Positions 25,778 through 34,434 of a stretch of 64,000 nt of DNA are shown here, piece after piece. Under the pieces are notes generated by a model. The model had not been told where the DNA came from and did not search any database. It worked only from the letters and a program-made list of their open reading frames with translations. How positions within the stretch are numbered: position 1 is the stretch's first letter; each line of letters begins with the position of its first letter. Source of the DNA: JAHBNG01 sp039028975 (GTDB lineage Bacteria; Chloroflexota; Anaerolineae; Caldilineales; Caldilineaceae); contig JBCCHB010000081.1 in assembly GCA_039028975.1 (NCBI GenBank), forward strand, positions 1 through 64,000, in the 5' to 3' direction. Made by a program: the position numbers and the translations under genes.

Positions 25778-26953
25778 CTAAAACTCAGCATCAAGAATCT
25801 GGTTCAATGCTCGGCAGCCCTGATCTTCGACCACCACATCGATTTCAAAGCGAGTGCCGCCAAAATCAAATCCATGCAGATCAAATTTCACGGCCAGGGT
25901 CATGCCCGGCTCCAGCAGGAAGGACGAATCGGCGTCAAGATTGGGCCACTCCACCACGTTAACGCCCACCCCGTGGCCGACCGCACGCATCCCCTTTGCA
26001 TAGAGGGTAAAGTAGGATTCGTACCCTGCGCCGCGTGATTTTTCTAGAAAGTAATCGTAAATGACGTGGGCTGGCTGCCCGGCTTCCATGGAATCGACCA
26101 CACCCCGCAGCGTCTGGCAGCTAAAGTCGAGCAGGCTACGCTGTAGATCGCTGATGCGGAAACTTTCGTCTTCGCGAAAGATGGTAATCGAAACATCGGA
26201 ACAGTAGCCACGGTAGAATGGGTTCACGTCAATCAAGACCGGATCACCTAGGGCGATCATCTTATCGGTGGCGCGCCAGGTGGGCTTATGGGTGTTGATG
26301 CCAGATGAAAGGATGGTTGCACTGCCCAACTCGGCCCCACCCATCCGCACCACATGTTCCGCGGTTGCGGCCAACTCGATCTCGCTTATTTCTCCTTCTT
26401 TTAAGCGCTCTAACGCAGCAATGATGCCGGCGTCACCCAAATGAGCAGCTTTTTCCATGAGCGCAATCTCTGCTGGGTGCTTGGTGCCACGCATCTTGTT
26501 CAACAAATCGTCAGCGTAGACAAAGTCGCTGTCGGCCAAGGCCGAGCGCAGACGACGATAGTACTTGACTGGCAGCAACGCCTCGCCCACCAGCCCCACC
26601 TTCAGCTTGCGCCCCTTCAGTCCATTCTGCTCGCGGAAAAATGCGTCCAATTCATCCACCGGACGGATATCCTCAATCCAGGTAATGCCCTCCGCGGTCT
26701 TGGCATTGATGGCCCCCAGAAAGAGGACGACGTCACCATCGACAGGCACATAGACCCCTTGCGGTGATTCTTCAATGACGTTGATGGGGTAATAGTCGGA
26801 GAGGTAGAGGGTGCTACCCGGTCGATATTCATCGGAAAAGGCAAAGAGCGCATCCAGCCCACGTTCGGCGATCTGGGCACGGATCATCTCCACGCGCTGA
26901 TGAAATAGCTCAAGCGGTAGCCCTGTGTAGCCCTTCCGCGTTTGTTCGTTCAT
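25778..26953 (-). CDS. M24 family metallopeptidase (Xaa-Pro aminopeptidase/creatinase type)
   Basis: The 391-residue protein has the N-terminal creatinase-like domain (1-160) and a C-terminal pita-bread fold. All five metal ligands are visible: D242 in VLIDVNPFYRG, D253 in GYCSDVSITIFR, H327 in GHGVGVNV, E348 in LLEPGMTLAV and E370 in GTRFEIDVVVED. A Xaa-Pro dipeptidase or creatinase-like amidinohydrolase are both possible; the intact ligand set favours a metal-dependent peptidase. ATG 26953 has AAAGGGGCG upstream. It is the first gene of the M24-aminotransferase-M81 set, with a 47-base gap to the next gene. Confidence 0.85.
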   Translation of the reverse strand: MNEQTRKGYTGLPLELFHQRVEMIRAQIAERGLDALFAFSDEYRPGSTLYLSDYYPINVIEESPQGVYVPVDGDVVLFLGAINAKTAEGITWIEDIRPVDELDAFFREQNGLKGRKLKVGLVGEALLPVKYYRRLRSALADSDFVYADDLLNKMRGTKHPAEIALMEKAAHLGDAGIIAALERLKEGEISEIELAATAEHVVRMGGAELGSATILSSGINTHKPTWRATDKMIALGDPVLIDVNPFYRGYCSDVSITIFREDESFRISDLQRSLLDFSCQTLRGVVDSMEAGQPAHVIYDYFLEKSRGAGYESYFTLYAKGMRAVGHGVGVNVVEWPNLDADSSFLLEPGMTLAVKFDLHGFDFGGTRFEIDVVVEDQGCRALNQILDAEF

Positions 26954-27017
26954 TGAAGCCGCGCCCCTTTCATTGCGCAATTCGATGATCTAATGACTTT
27001 GCTCGACTCTGATGAAT

Positions 27018-27105
27018 ATCAAACCTTATGACAAGCCAACTTGATATGTCTCGACCCCACAATTCACATGGCTGGGGCCGCTTTTCCCTCCAGCCGCCGG
27101 ACTAC
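27018..27105 (+). repeat. Dispersed intergenic repeat, copy 2
   Basis: Diverged relative of the sequence at 20768-20850 in the same orientation. It lies between the M24 promoter side and the end of the UPF0158 gene. No coding role seen. Confidence 0.5.
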
Positions 27106-27117
27106 TGGACTTTAGTT

Positions 27118-28176
27118 TTACAAGTGGGCAAGCACTTTCTGCTGCAAATCTTCAGGCACGTTCTCGTGCATGATCACCTGCGGCCAGAGTTCCACAGGCG
27201 GTTTTGCAATCACATGCTTCTTCAGCCGCAGATTCTGTAAGTCATCGTATAGATACTGACGCTGCCCACAGTTTTGGGCCTCACAACTCATGCGGATAAA
27301 GGGTTCACACTGTTTCCAGCGGCAGGTGCGGCCTAGATAGTTGCCATGGGTATCGGCCAGAAAGACCTCGCCTCCACGGTTAAAGCCTTGTGCTCGCCCC
27401 GATAGCTTGCGGCCAAGCGTAGCCAACGGCTCTAAATCCATTTCCTCACTAATCGTCACGAGGAGATCGGCGTCATCGGGGTCTGGCTCGTCTGTAGTTA
27501 GCGAGCCGATGAGGGAAATACGAGTGACGCCAGCCAGTTGACGAGCCGCGAGGGTAAAGCGCAGCACTTCTTCGAGCAGTTTATGACGCGGCGTTGGTCC
27601 AGACGGCTCAGCCTCTGGAACGTACTTCGGTGTGTGGATGGCCTTGATGCCAACAAACTCAAGCCAGACGCGAACTCGTTCTCGTTCTCGCTCACTGCTA
27701 AAGGCAAACCATCGTTCCCGCGTGCGCCGCTCGTGGCTCAAGATATCCTTGAAGCGTCGAAAAGCACCCTTGCCCTCAATTGCCCGCTGCAAATGAGCTT
27801 GAAGCCGCTGGTCTTCCACGGTTGCGATGAAAGCCTCCATGTCTTTGTAGCCTGCATGGGCGTCCTGCTCTGGCAATTCAATGAAGCGCTTGCCAAATTC
27901 AGCTTCGATCTGATCGGCCAATAGGATCATTTCGTGCTGCCATTCTGGATAGTCACTTTCGGCCAGGAGCGCCGCCAGATCGAGGGGTTCATCGCTGTCG
28001 AAGTCCGCATTTTCTTCGTAAAAGCGCTCGACAATGATTCTCTCTTCCTCGCTGATCGTGACGACATCTCCCGTCTCAAGATCGAGAAAGGAGCTGAGTT
28101 GCATCATGGGATCGTGGCCCATCGCATCGGCAATCGCGTCTAGGTCGAGCTTCAATTTACGTAACTTGGTGGCCAT
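27118..28176 (-). CDS. UPF0158-family protein fused to a nucleotidyltransferase domain
   Basis: The 352 residues split into two. The first 160 match UPF0158: a short strand with LETGDVVTISEEE, the helices RFIELPEQDAHAGYKDMEAF, then GKGAFRRFKDILSHERRTRE and WFAF. After a basic hinge comes a minimal nucleotidyltransferase: RISLIGSLTTDEPDPDDADLL with GS at 224-225 and D235-x-D237. The end holds four Cys (285, 290, 298, 303) that could bind zinc. The first Asp pair would bind metal and NTP, but the third catalytic Asp is unclear. ATG 28176 has GGGAAGAG. The frame upstream overlaps the Nudix gene and is spurious. Confidence 0.8.
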   Translation of the reverse strand: MATKLRKLKLDLDAIADAMGHDPMMQLSSFLDLETGDVVTISEEERIIVERFYEENADFDSDEPLDLAALLAESDYPEWQHEMILLADQIEAEFGKRFIELPEQDAHAGYKDMEAFIATVEDQRLQAHLQRAIEGKGAFRRFKDILSHERRTRERWFAFSSERERERVRVWLEFVGIKAIHTPKYVPEAEPSGPTPRHKLLEEVLRFTLAARQLAGVTRISLIGSLTTDEPDPDDADLLVTISEEMDLEPLATLGRKLSGRAQGFNRGGEVFLADTHGNYLGRTCRWKQCEPFIRMSCEAQNCGQRQYLYDDLQNLRLKKHVIAKPPVELWPQVIMHENVPEDLQQKVLAHL

Positions 28177-28204
28177 TGGACTCTTCCCTCGTGTTCGGCA
28201 AACT

Positions 28205-28612
28205 CTAAAGCTCTCGCAGCGACAGAAACTTAGAAATAGCATCAAATTCAAAGCCAGTGTGCATTTTACCCGCGTTATGCATTGCCTGAATATCACCAAA
28301 AGTGTACCAAGCGATGTTTAGAATTTCATTTCTGTCATATTGCAAGTTTCTAGACCCATCGTATTTGGTTGCCAAGACCTTTTGGAGAGACCCGCGATAT
28401 GGATACTCACCGATATCTTGCCACTCTGTCAAAGAAAGCCCAAACTCTTCACACATTTCGCGTTGTGCTGTTGTTGCAAAATCTTCACCGTTATCGATTC
28501 GACCGCCGGGTAAACCCCATTTGCCGATAGTTTGTGGAAGAATGTTATTATGAATTGCCAACAGAAAACAATTCTCACTAGACAGGATACACCTAACAGC
28601 ACGATATTCCAT
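28205..28612 (-). CDS. Nudix hydrolase
   Basis: The 135 residues carry a complete Nudix box at 37-59 (G-x5-E-x7-R-E-x2-E-E-x-G-L) with all metal-binding Glu present. KWGLPGG before it is the classic lead-in. The enzyme cleaves a nucleoside diphosphate linked to another group; the substrate cannot be told. The N-terminal MEYRAVRCILSSENCFLLA strand starts immediately, so the ATG at 28612 is right. The gap to the next gene on the strand is 28 bases, so the two could be co-transcribed with the nucleotidyltransferase fusion. Confidence 0.9.
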   Translation of the reverse strand: MEYRAVRCILSSENCFLLAIHNNILPQTIGKWGLPGGRIDNGEDFATTAQREMCEEFGLSLTEWQDIGEYPYRGSLQKVLATKYDGSRNLQYDRNEILNIAWYTFGDIQAMHNAGKMHTGFEFDAISKFLSLREL

Positions 28613-28659
28613 GACAGCTCCTTATGGAGTAAGGAAAAGGAATTCAATGAAGGTACCGA

Positions 28660-30075
28660 TCATGCCAACGACTCCGTTGGCTCTGTACCAATGTAGGCTT
28701 GACAGTCAATTCGAATGGCAAAAAGCTCGGCTTCGCGCATCATCACTTCGATGCGGATGGGTTTGCCGACAAGCTCACTTAAATCCGTACGCTCCTGCCA
28801 TTGAGGTTGGGCAAAGAGGTGATCGCCATTGATGGAAATGGCTTCATCTAGGGTGTAGCCGGGAAGCGGTTCGCCTGTTTCGCCATTGAGGATCTGGACG
28901 CGTACCGCGGTATGTCTGCTTGTGCGCAAATTGAGGCGCAGATCGCCAGATTGGGGGATAATGGTCTTGGTTTGGAGCAGGCCATCCTTACCCTTTGTAC
29001 GCAGCGAGCAGAAACCATCGAGCCGCATCTCATAGAGGAGCAGCCCAAAGGCCCCGCGCGTATCAAAGCCAGCCTTCTGCATGTCAGGGTAGGAGGCGTG
29101 TTCACCCCAAGAACTGTGGGCAAAGAAGAGGATTTTTGAGTCTTCACTCTTCTCTTTCCCCGTGCGCAGCATCTCCATGCCGTAGATCTGCCCTCCGCCC
29201 AACTCGCCAAAGTCACGTGGGGGCAGGAAGGGCTCACGTAGTGTGCGGTACCAGTTGAGACCATTGTAGCTATAGGTCAGATGAGTTTCCATGCAGCCTG
29301 CCATCTTGATGCGCCCCGGCTCAAAGAGATCGGTGCGAAAGATGTGAAGCTGGCCGATGAAGAGATCCTCATATGGCTCGACTGGCATGGAGTAAAATTC
29401 AGTACCGGGCGGGTCAAAGGCATCGGGCTGCAGAATGGTGACCGCGGGTGAGAATGTCTGCATATCCGGCGTGGTCACCACAGAGATACGTCGGTCGACG
29501 TGAACGGGGCGGGTGATAATCTCGAAGAGACCGGCGGCCTCGTTCCAAATCCATCCACACCAGGTGTCTGCTTTGGTCTGCTGCCACACGCGCGTCTGAC
29601 CGATATCAAAACGCATTCCATCCTGTGAAAAGCCCACGATGCTCTGGTTCTTTTCGCGTATAGGGTGAAAGGTGGACATGAGGTAGCCATGATCGGCCAA
29701 GGGCGTGCCAGCCAGCGAATGTATATAGACGGGCCAGAAACGCTCACCCTGCTCATCGACTACCACCCGCTCGAAGCCCTTCCAAGCTGGTTTGGTAGCG
29801 ACTTCATAGAGCGGATCATCCCATTCCGCGGGGTCATCGGACTCCAGACGAATGGAAAACGTGCCTGGGTCCGCTTCCGGCGGATAGATATCGACATACA
29901 TGACATACTTGCCCACTCGCTCATCCCAAGAGGCTGTAACATAGCCCCCATAGCCTAGGACATGAGGGTGATAGTCCTCGAAGACTTCCTTGATAAAGCG
30001 GGGCTTGCTCCAGACCCGATCCAGGCAGATCTGCTTTTCAATCAGCCAATTGTCCAAGAAGAAGATGGTTTTCAT
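28660..30075 (-). CDS. Glycosidase-like five-bladed beta-propeller protein
   Basis: The 471 residues start LFFLDN-like (MKTIFFLDNWLIEK), then YGGYVTASWDERVGKYVMYVD and VGFSQDGMRFDIG. This is the blade pattern of GH32/43/68-like families found in Chloroflexota and Planctomycetes, often labelled glycosyl hydrolase. A C-terminal beta domain (GDLRLNLRTSRHTAVRVQIL, ISINGDHLFAQPQW) is shared with the paralogue at 39055. No signal peptide. Catalytic residues cannot be assigned by eye. ATG 30075 has GGAGAG and overlaps the stop of the upstream gene (ATGA). The longer frame into that gene is rejected. Confidence 0.7.
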   Translation of the reverse strand: MKTIFFLDNWLIEKQICLDRVWSKPRFIKEVFEDYHPHVLGYGGYVTASWDERVGKYVMYVDIYPPEADPGTFSIRLESDDPAEWDDPLYEVATKPAWKGFERVVVDEQGERFWPVYIHSLAGTPLADHGYLMSTFHPIREKNQSIVGFSQDGMRFDIGQTRVWQQTKADTWCGWIWNEAAGLFEIITRPVHVDRRISVVTTPDMQTFSPAVTILQPDAFDPPGTEFYSMPVEPYEDLFIGQLHIFRTDLFEPGRIKMAGCMETHLTYSYNGLNWYRTLREPFLPPRDFGELGGGQIYGMEMLRTGKEKSEDSKILFFAHSSWGEHASYPDMQKAGFDTRGAFGLLLYEMRLDGFCSLRTKGKDGLLQTKTIIPQSGDLRLNLRTSRHTAVRVQILNGETGEPLPGYTLDEAISINGDHLFAQPQWQERTDLSELVGKPIRIEVMMREAELFAIRIDCQAYIGTEPTESLA

Positions 30076-30827
30076 TTGTTCTCTCCATATAGTACCCAAC
30101 TGGCAAAATAAGCCGGTGCCCACTTGCGCGCTAGATAGAACGTTTTGTCCGCATAGATGCCATGAGGCAACCCCACTTCGGCCTGAATCCACGACTCCGC
30201 TCCTGCCAAGGTGGGGAATTCGGCGATCCACAGCCGTCGCCAGGCTGCTTGCATACCGATGAGCCGAAATGCCTCCAAACGATGCAGACCATGTTCCTCA
30301 GCAATGGATTGACGCAGCATGGACAATTCGCGCTCGCCTCGTTCTTGTGGCGTCAACATGGCTGCTTCTGGCTGCCAACGCTCAAAGAGCAAGACCACTA
30401 TCGTATTTGCGTCTACATCTAGCTGCGGAATCTGATGGGGATCGGCCGCTTGAGGAATTACAGGCGGGAGCGGATTTGTCACCAGATGCTTAAACTGATC
30501 TACCGCCCATGATCGCGCCAGCATGTATTCGTAGTAGCCATAGGCACCATAGGGCGGTGCCATTTCGGCTTCGATCCACACTTCTGCACCCGTCAACGTG
30601 GGGAATTCAATTGCCCAAAATCGCACAAAGTCCCGCTCTGGGGTAAGCAGCCGGAAGCCTTCTAGCCGCATCAAGTTGGTTTGGCGGGCCGTGGCTAACA
30701 TCAGCTCTACATGCTGCTGCTCGATGGCTTGCCGTTCTGCTGGCGGCAATTTTTGCCAAGTAGGCAAACGTCCGCCTTTGTAGAGGACAACGATACTATC
30801 AGTGGAACTTGTCGAATGGTTCGTCAT
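30072..30827 (-). CDS. Duplicated ferredoxin-like (dimeric alpha/beta barrel) protein
   Basis: The 251 residues contain two copies of one domain: RLEGFRLLTPERDFVRFWAI and RLEAFRLIGMQAAWRRLWIA start equivalent parts. EFPTLTGAEVWIEAEM aligns with EFPTLAGAESWIQAEV, and YMLARSW with FYLARKW. Each copy begins IVVLYKGGR or IVVLLFERW. Such repeats suggest a pseudo-dimer of a small alpha/beta barrel. The FPTL-GAExWI motif has no function known to me. It is translationally coupled to the propeller gene. Start ATG 30827. Confidence 0.65.
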   Translation of the reverse strand: MTNHSTSSTDSIVVLYKGGRLPTWQKLPPAERQAIEQQHVELMLATARQTNLMRLEGFRLLTPERDFVRFWAIEFPTLTGAEVWIEAEMAPPYGAYGYYEYMLARSWAVDQFKHLVTNPLPPVIPQAADPHQIPQLDVDANTIVVLLFERWQPEAAMLTPQERGERELSMLRQSIAEEHGLHRLEAFRLIGMQAAWRRLWIAEFPTLAGAESWIQAEVGLPHGIYADKTFYLARKWAPAYFASWVLYGENK

Positions 30828-30836
30828 CTGGGTGAC

Positions 30837-30932
30837 TCACTCACGAATTTCGTTGCTCAACACGTCGTATGTGCTTTCGGGCATCCGATCTAGATCGTCA
30901 TCGCTATGCATAGTGGAGAGATAGATCTTGTT
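30837..30932 (-). pseudogene. Tail fragment of a class III aminotransferase
   Basis: The minus strand reads KIYLSTMHSDDDLDRM and then DVLSNEIRE before TGA at 30837-30839. The intact gene at 24432 ends with the same order (KIYLSIMHSDDDLDRM, DVLRNEIRAE). About 32 codons survive, with several changed residues and no start. It is a decayed duplicate of the end of that gene or of a lost paralogue, lying in the 130-base gap between two unrelated genes. Confidence 0.85.
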
Positions 30933-30958
30933 GTGATTTGGGCATGAATCCACGTTTC

Positions 30959-31960
30959 CTACATATTCGAGTTCAGGATCTCTAGCATGGCAGTCATCTG
31001 GCCGTTAGCAAAGGCCCGGCTGCGGCTGTTCCATCCACCGTCATGGCTCATCACAGGTACGTGATCATCGATCATAAACCCTTGGAAACCCATATCCCGC
31101 AAGCTCTTCATCACCTCGAACATATTCAAATTACCTTCACCGATGAATCCCTCCCGAAACTTGGGTACACTACCGACTACGTCCCGAAAGTGGACGTAGA
31201 ATATCTTCTCTTGTTCGCCAAAGTAGCGCAGCCCCTGCAAGCACTCATCCGGACTCATCTCTGACCAGCTTCCCACACAGAAATCCAGTCCATGCATAGG
31301 GCTATCCCCGAGCTCCATCGCGCGTTTGAACGCCTCAAAACTGCGCATGATCCGAGCCACGCCACCGAGAGACGGAACAGGCGGATCGTCCGGATGTAGA
31401 GCGAGTTTTACGTTAGACTCTTCGGCAACGGGCAAGATCGCCTTGATGAAATACGTGTAGTTGGCCCACATCTCGTCGTCAGAGTAGGTGCGACCAAAGG
31501 CAAGGGGCGCGTTTTCGGCCAACGCTAAGTCGAATGCAGTGACCTGTACGCCTCCTCGACCGCGAGCCGTACGCGACGTGCGCCAGACCCCGGTGACGAC
31601 AAAATGATAACCAAAGATTGGAATGCCAGCCCGCCCCATATTGCGGATTGTAGTTTGCATATGCTCCAACTGTTCGTCCCTACCGGGAAGCCCTAACATA
31701 ATTTTGTCGTAGAACTTGATGGGGACATTTTCGATGGCGTTCAATCGCAGCCCTGCATCCTCACAGCGGGTGCGCAACTGCAGGAGGTCCATATAGTCCC
31801 AGTGAGTATCGCCGGGCAGATGGGGCGAGCCGTGGAACATATTGAACTGGATATCCTGGATGCCTAATTGCTTCGTAAACAGAATTACCTCATCGGTTAG
31901 CTCCTGCACCTGTCCGACAGCGACACGCATGGGAAGTTGGTCAAATATGTTTGTGGTCAT
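30959..31960 (-). CDS. uxuA: Mannonate dehydratase (UxuA family)
   Basis: The 333 residues fit UxuA well: LALHPDDPPVPSLGG (metal His at 189), LDFCVGSWSEM (Cys near 228), YVHFRDV (His 257) and MIDDHVPVM (His 300). D-mannonate is dehydrated to 2-keto-3-deoxygluconate with Mn or Fe. It is closer to standard UxuA than the gene at 1187, keeping the full HPDDP. ATG 31960 has AAAGGGAAA about 5 bases upstream. It is part of the long minus-strand glycan set behind the FG-GAP gene and would handle uronate-derived sugar. Confidence 0.85.
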   Translation of the reverse strand: MTTNIFDQLPMRVAVGQVQELTDEVILFTKQLGIQDIQFNMFHGSPHLPGDTHWDYMDLLQLRTRCEDAGLRLNAIENVPIKFYDKIMLGLPGRDEQLEHMQTTIRNMGRAGIPIFGYHFVVTGVWRTSRTARGRGGVQVTAFDLALAENAPLAFGRTYSDDEMWANYTYFIKAILPVAEESNVKLALHPDDPPVPSLGGVARIMRSFEAFKRAMELGDSPMHGLDFCVGSWSEMSPDECLQGLRYFGEQEKIFYVHFRDVVGSVPKFREGFIGEGNLNMFEVMKSLRDMGFQGFMIDDHVPVMSHDGGWNSRSRAFANGQMTAMLEILNSNM

Positions 31961-32041
31961 GGCATTTCCCTTTTAGAACAAAGATTTTGCAGATTACACG
32001 GTTTTCCCTTCGGCTGCGAAATCTGTGCAATCCCTGTTTTC

Positions 32042-33187
32042 TTAAGACTTTTTCGGAATCACTGGCCCATCATTACGCCACCAACGCACCTCATTGCTGC
32101 CCCGCTCCGCCGCGGCTACAATATCCAGCCGACCGTTCCCAGTCAGATCGGCCACAATTACCTGATTGGCGTTTACCCAGCCATCCTTGAGCAGCTGCAT
32201 ATCCCACGGCCCACGCGGATCGCCCCGATGCTTGAAGAGCGCCACGCGTCCTGTATCGGCCCACGCGCTAGCCACCACTTCGATCTGACCGTCGTTATCC
32301 AAATCCGCAGCAATGGCTTCAAACGCGTTGGGGAAATGTTCACAGATCATGTGCTGTTGCCATCCGTCCACCGTGGGATCACCACTATTTTCATACCAGA
32401 CGATCTGGTGAGGCGTCTCGCCTTGGGTATTATGTTGATGGTGGGGTGATAACATGCCTAGTGCCATTACTACATCGAGATGGCCGTTGCCCGTTATGTC
32501 CACCGGGTGGCCGTGAATGGGCTGTTGCGGGGTGGCAATAGTATGCTTGTTCCAAGGCTGGTTGACCGGATCGCCTGGGTTCTGATACCAGACGACCTGA
32601 TTGCCTTCACGGGCGGCACCAAACAGGTCTATCTTGCCATCTCCATCCATATCGACCGCGCAGATGGCGCGGGTCTCGCCAATATTGGCTTCAATGGTGC
32701 GCTGGGTGAAACCACCCTGTCCGTCATTCTCGAACCAGTCAAAGCGATTGCCCTTGCGCCAGCTAGAGGCTGCCACATCCAAGTGTCCATTGCCCGTAAA
32801 ATCGGCCACGGCCACATCATAGGCCCCCGGCAAGCCGCCTTCAACCATATATTCATAGCGCCAATTGTTGCGGTTACGGGGATCCCCCTCAAAGGCAAAA
32901 TAGAGCAACGAGCCCTTGAGGTTATCCACAATCACAATCTCTGGGCGGCCGTCCCCGTTGATGTCGGCGATCTCATGACGTTCCAGCCATTCATCGGTAC
33001 GCTCGTGGATGATGTGCTGGGTGAAATTGCCCTGGCCATCGTTCTCGAACCAGTAGAGGCCCACAATGGTATCGGCGGCGACCAGATCAAGCACGCCATT
33101 GCCAGTCAGGTCCGTGGTGGAGATGCCAAAGGCGTAGTTGAAACCGCCCATGACGAGATGTTCGGTGAAGTTGATGTGATGTGCCAT
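32042..33187 (-). CDS. FG-GAP/VCBS-repeat beta-propeller protein
   Basis: The 381 residues contain seven repeats of a calcium-loop motif: DLTGNGVLD, DINGDGRPE, DFTGNGHLD, DMDGDGKID, DITGNGHLD, DLDNDGQIE and DLTGNGRLD. Each is followed by a strand like LVAADT or VAASSW and then VVWYQNPGDP or FDWFENDGQG. Seven such blades form an integrin-like propeller. No signal peptide or anchor is visible, which is unusual because FG-GAP proteins are normally exported. Role possibly glycan binding or lyase-like (PL11-type folds share this repeat). A truncated copy of its N-terminus lies at 35829-35945. Confidence 0.85.
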   Translation of the reverse strand: MAHHINFTEHLVMGGFNYAFGISTTDLTGNGVLDLVAADTIVGLYWFENDGQGNFTQHIIHERTDEWLERHEIADINGDGRPEIVIVDNLKGSLLYFAFEGDPRNRNNWRYEYMVEGGLPGAYDVAVADFTGNGHLDVAASSWRKGNRFDWFENDGQGGFTQRTIEANIGETRAICAVDMDGDGKIDLFGAAREGNQVVWYQNPGDPVNQPWNKHTIATPQQPIHGHPVDITGNGHLDVVMALGMLSPHHQHNTQGETPHQIVWYENSGDPTVDGWQQHMICEHFPNAFEAIAADLDNDGQIEVVASAWADTGRVALFKHRGDPRGPWDMQLLKDGWVNANQVIVADLTGNGRLDIVAAAERGSNEVRWWRNDGPVIPKKS

Positions 33188-33367
33188 GATTTTTTTGTAG
33201 TATAGGAAAGTATAAAATCACTCGAGTAGCTTCGCATAGCCAGTTCGCACTCAGCGGTTCTGGGACTGAGTCACGGACTCCGCGGGTGAGGTTGGGCGAA
33301 GCCCTTTTTTATGGTTCTCTCTTCATTCACAATTCGATATAGTGTTTAATATTGCATCCAAGCAGCT

Positions 33368-34399
33368 CTACTTCAATGTGGTAGCCATAACCCAGAACGG
33401 CTGCTTCCCGACCGCGTAATCTTCCAGGGCGTGCAACTCACCGGTTGTCGTATCCACGCGATAAGAAGTCATGCTGTTGGCAGCTTCCCCCGCACAATAT
33501 AGATAAGTCCCCGTTGGATCAAGATTGAATGAGCGAGGGCTGGCTGGAACCGCAAAGTGGCCAAATGGCCTGAGCGCGCCACCCGCATCGATAGCGTACC
33601 CCACAATACTATCGTGACCACGATTGGAGGCGTAGGCCCACTTCCCATTTGGATGCACCTCCACATGAGCCGTAAACCCACCCTCTGTATAGTCTGCCGG
33701 TAAGGTTGAGATGTGTTGGAAGCGCGTGAGCGTGCCCTGTTTTGCATCGAAATGATGGGCGGTTACCGTGTTGCCCTGCTCATTGATGATGTAGGCCACA
33801 TCTTCTTGGGGCCGAAAGCAAATATGGCGCGGACCCGTATCGTCGTCGGGCGGTGCCAGTTCGGCAGGCTCATTGGGCGAGAGTCGCCCCGACTCGCTAT
33901 CAAAGCGAAATTGGCTGGTCTTGTTGGTTGGGCAGACATGGGGGACAAAGACAAACTGATCTTCGGACGTCGCCAAAACTGCATGGGCTTTTTCCCCAGT
34001 ATCGACATACTGCACAAGTGTCTGAATTGCACCATCTGCCCCCAGCCGATGGACGGTGATTCCGCCCCCGCCATAGTAGGCGGTCAGGAGAAAGCGACCC
34101 GCCTGGTCGGTAATGAGGTGGGCTGGCGTCTCGATCCCTGTGTCCACTTTATTTATGAGCGTCAGATCGCCCGACTCTTTATTGAGATGAAAGCTGACCA
34201 GCGTGGTTGACTCTACATGTGCGGCGAGCATGACACTGCCCGACGGATGCATATAAAGGGCACCGACCGGACCATGAGCATTGCTAGTCGACCGCAGTTG
34301 GAGCGCGCCGGACTGAGGATCTAGATCATATAGTTTGATCTGCTCATCGCCAGTCAGCGCGACAAAGAGAACAAGCTGGTCATAATTGGTCTGTATCAT
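33368..34399 (-). CDS. pgl: 6-phosphogluconolactonase-like seven-bladed propeller lactonase
   Basis: The 343 residues show the Pgl (YbhE) family pattern: LYDLDPQSGALQL, MHPSGSVMLAAH, a motif YYGGGGITVHRLGADG, then HAVLATSEDQFVFVPH and GPRHICFRP. EVHPNGKWAYASNRGHDSI and ASPRSFNLDPTGTYLYCAG complete it. The blades alternate a predicted hydrophobic strand with a sugar-acid lactone pocket. It hydrolyses a sugar lactone to the acid, which suits the neighbouring sugar dehydrogenase-type (aldo-keto) and mannonate-dehydratase genes. ATG 34399 follows TAGGAG. Confidence 0.85.
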   Translation of the reverse strand: MIQTNYDQLVLFVALTGDEQIKLYDLDPQSGALQLRSTSNAHGPVGALYMHPSGSVMLAAHVESTTLVSFHLNKESGDLTLINKVDTGIETPAHLITDQAGRFLLTAYYGGGGITVHRLGADGAIQTLVQYVDTGEKAHAVLATSEDQFVFVPHVCPTNKTSQFRFDSESGRLSPNEPAELAPPDDDTGPRHICFRPQEDVAYIINEQGNTVTAHHFDAKQGTLTRFQHISTLPADYTEGGFTAHVEVHPNGKWAYASNRGHDSIVGYAIDAGGALRPFGHFAVPASPRSFNLDPTGTYLYCAGEAANSMTSYRVDTTTGELHALEDYAVGKQPFWVMATTLK

Positions 34400-34434
34400 C
34401 GTTTAGCTCCTATGGTAAAGTCGTGTAGTCTTCA

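Noticed and set aside
31978..32041. GATTTTGCAGATTACAC/GCGAAATCTGTGCAATC near-palindrome between the UxuA and FG-GAP genes
   Set aside because: The pairing is short and mismatched; it may be the edge of an old dispersed repeat but cannot be supported as a feature.
33285..33325. GGGC-GAA-GCCC followed by six T as a terminator
   Set aside because: It has the terminator look on the plus strand, but both neighbouring genes run on the minus strand and no plus-strand gene ends here; the stem is only four pairs.
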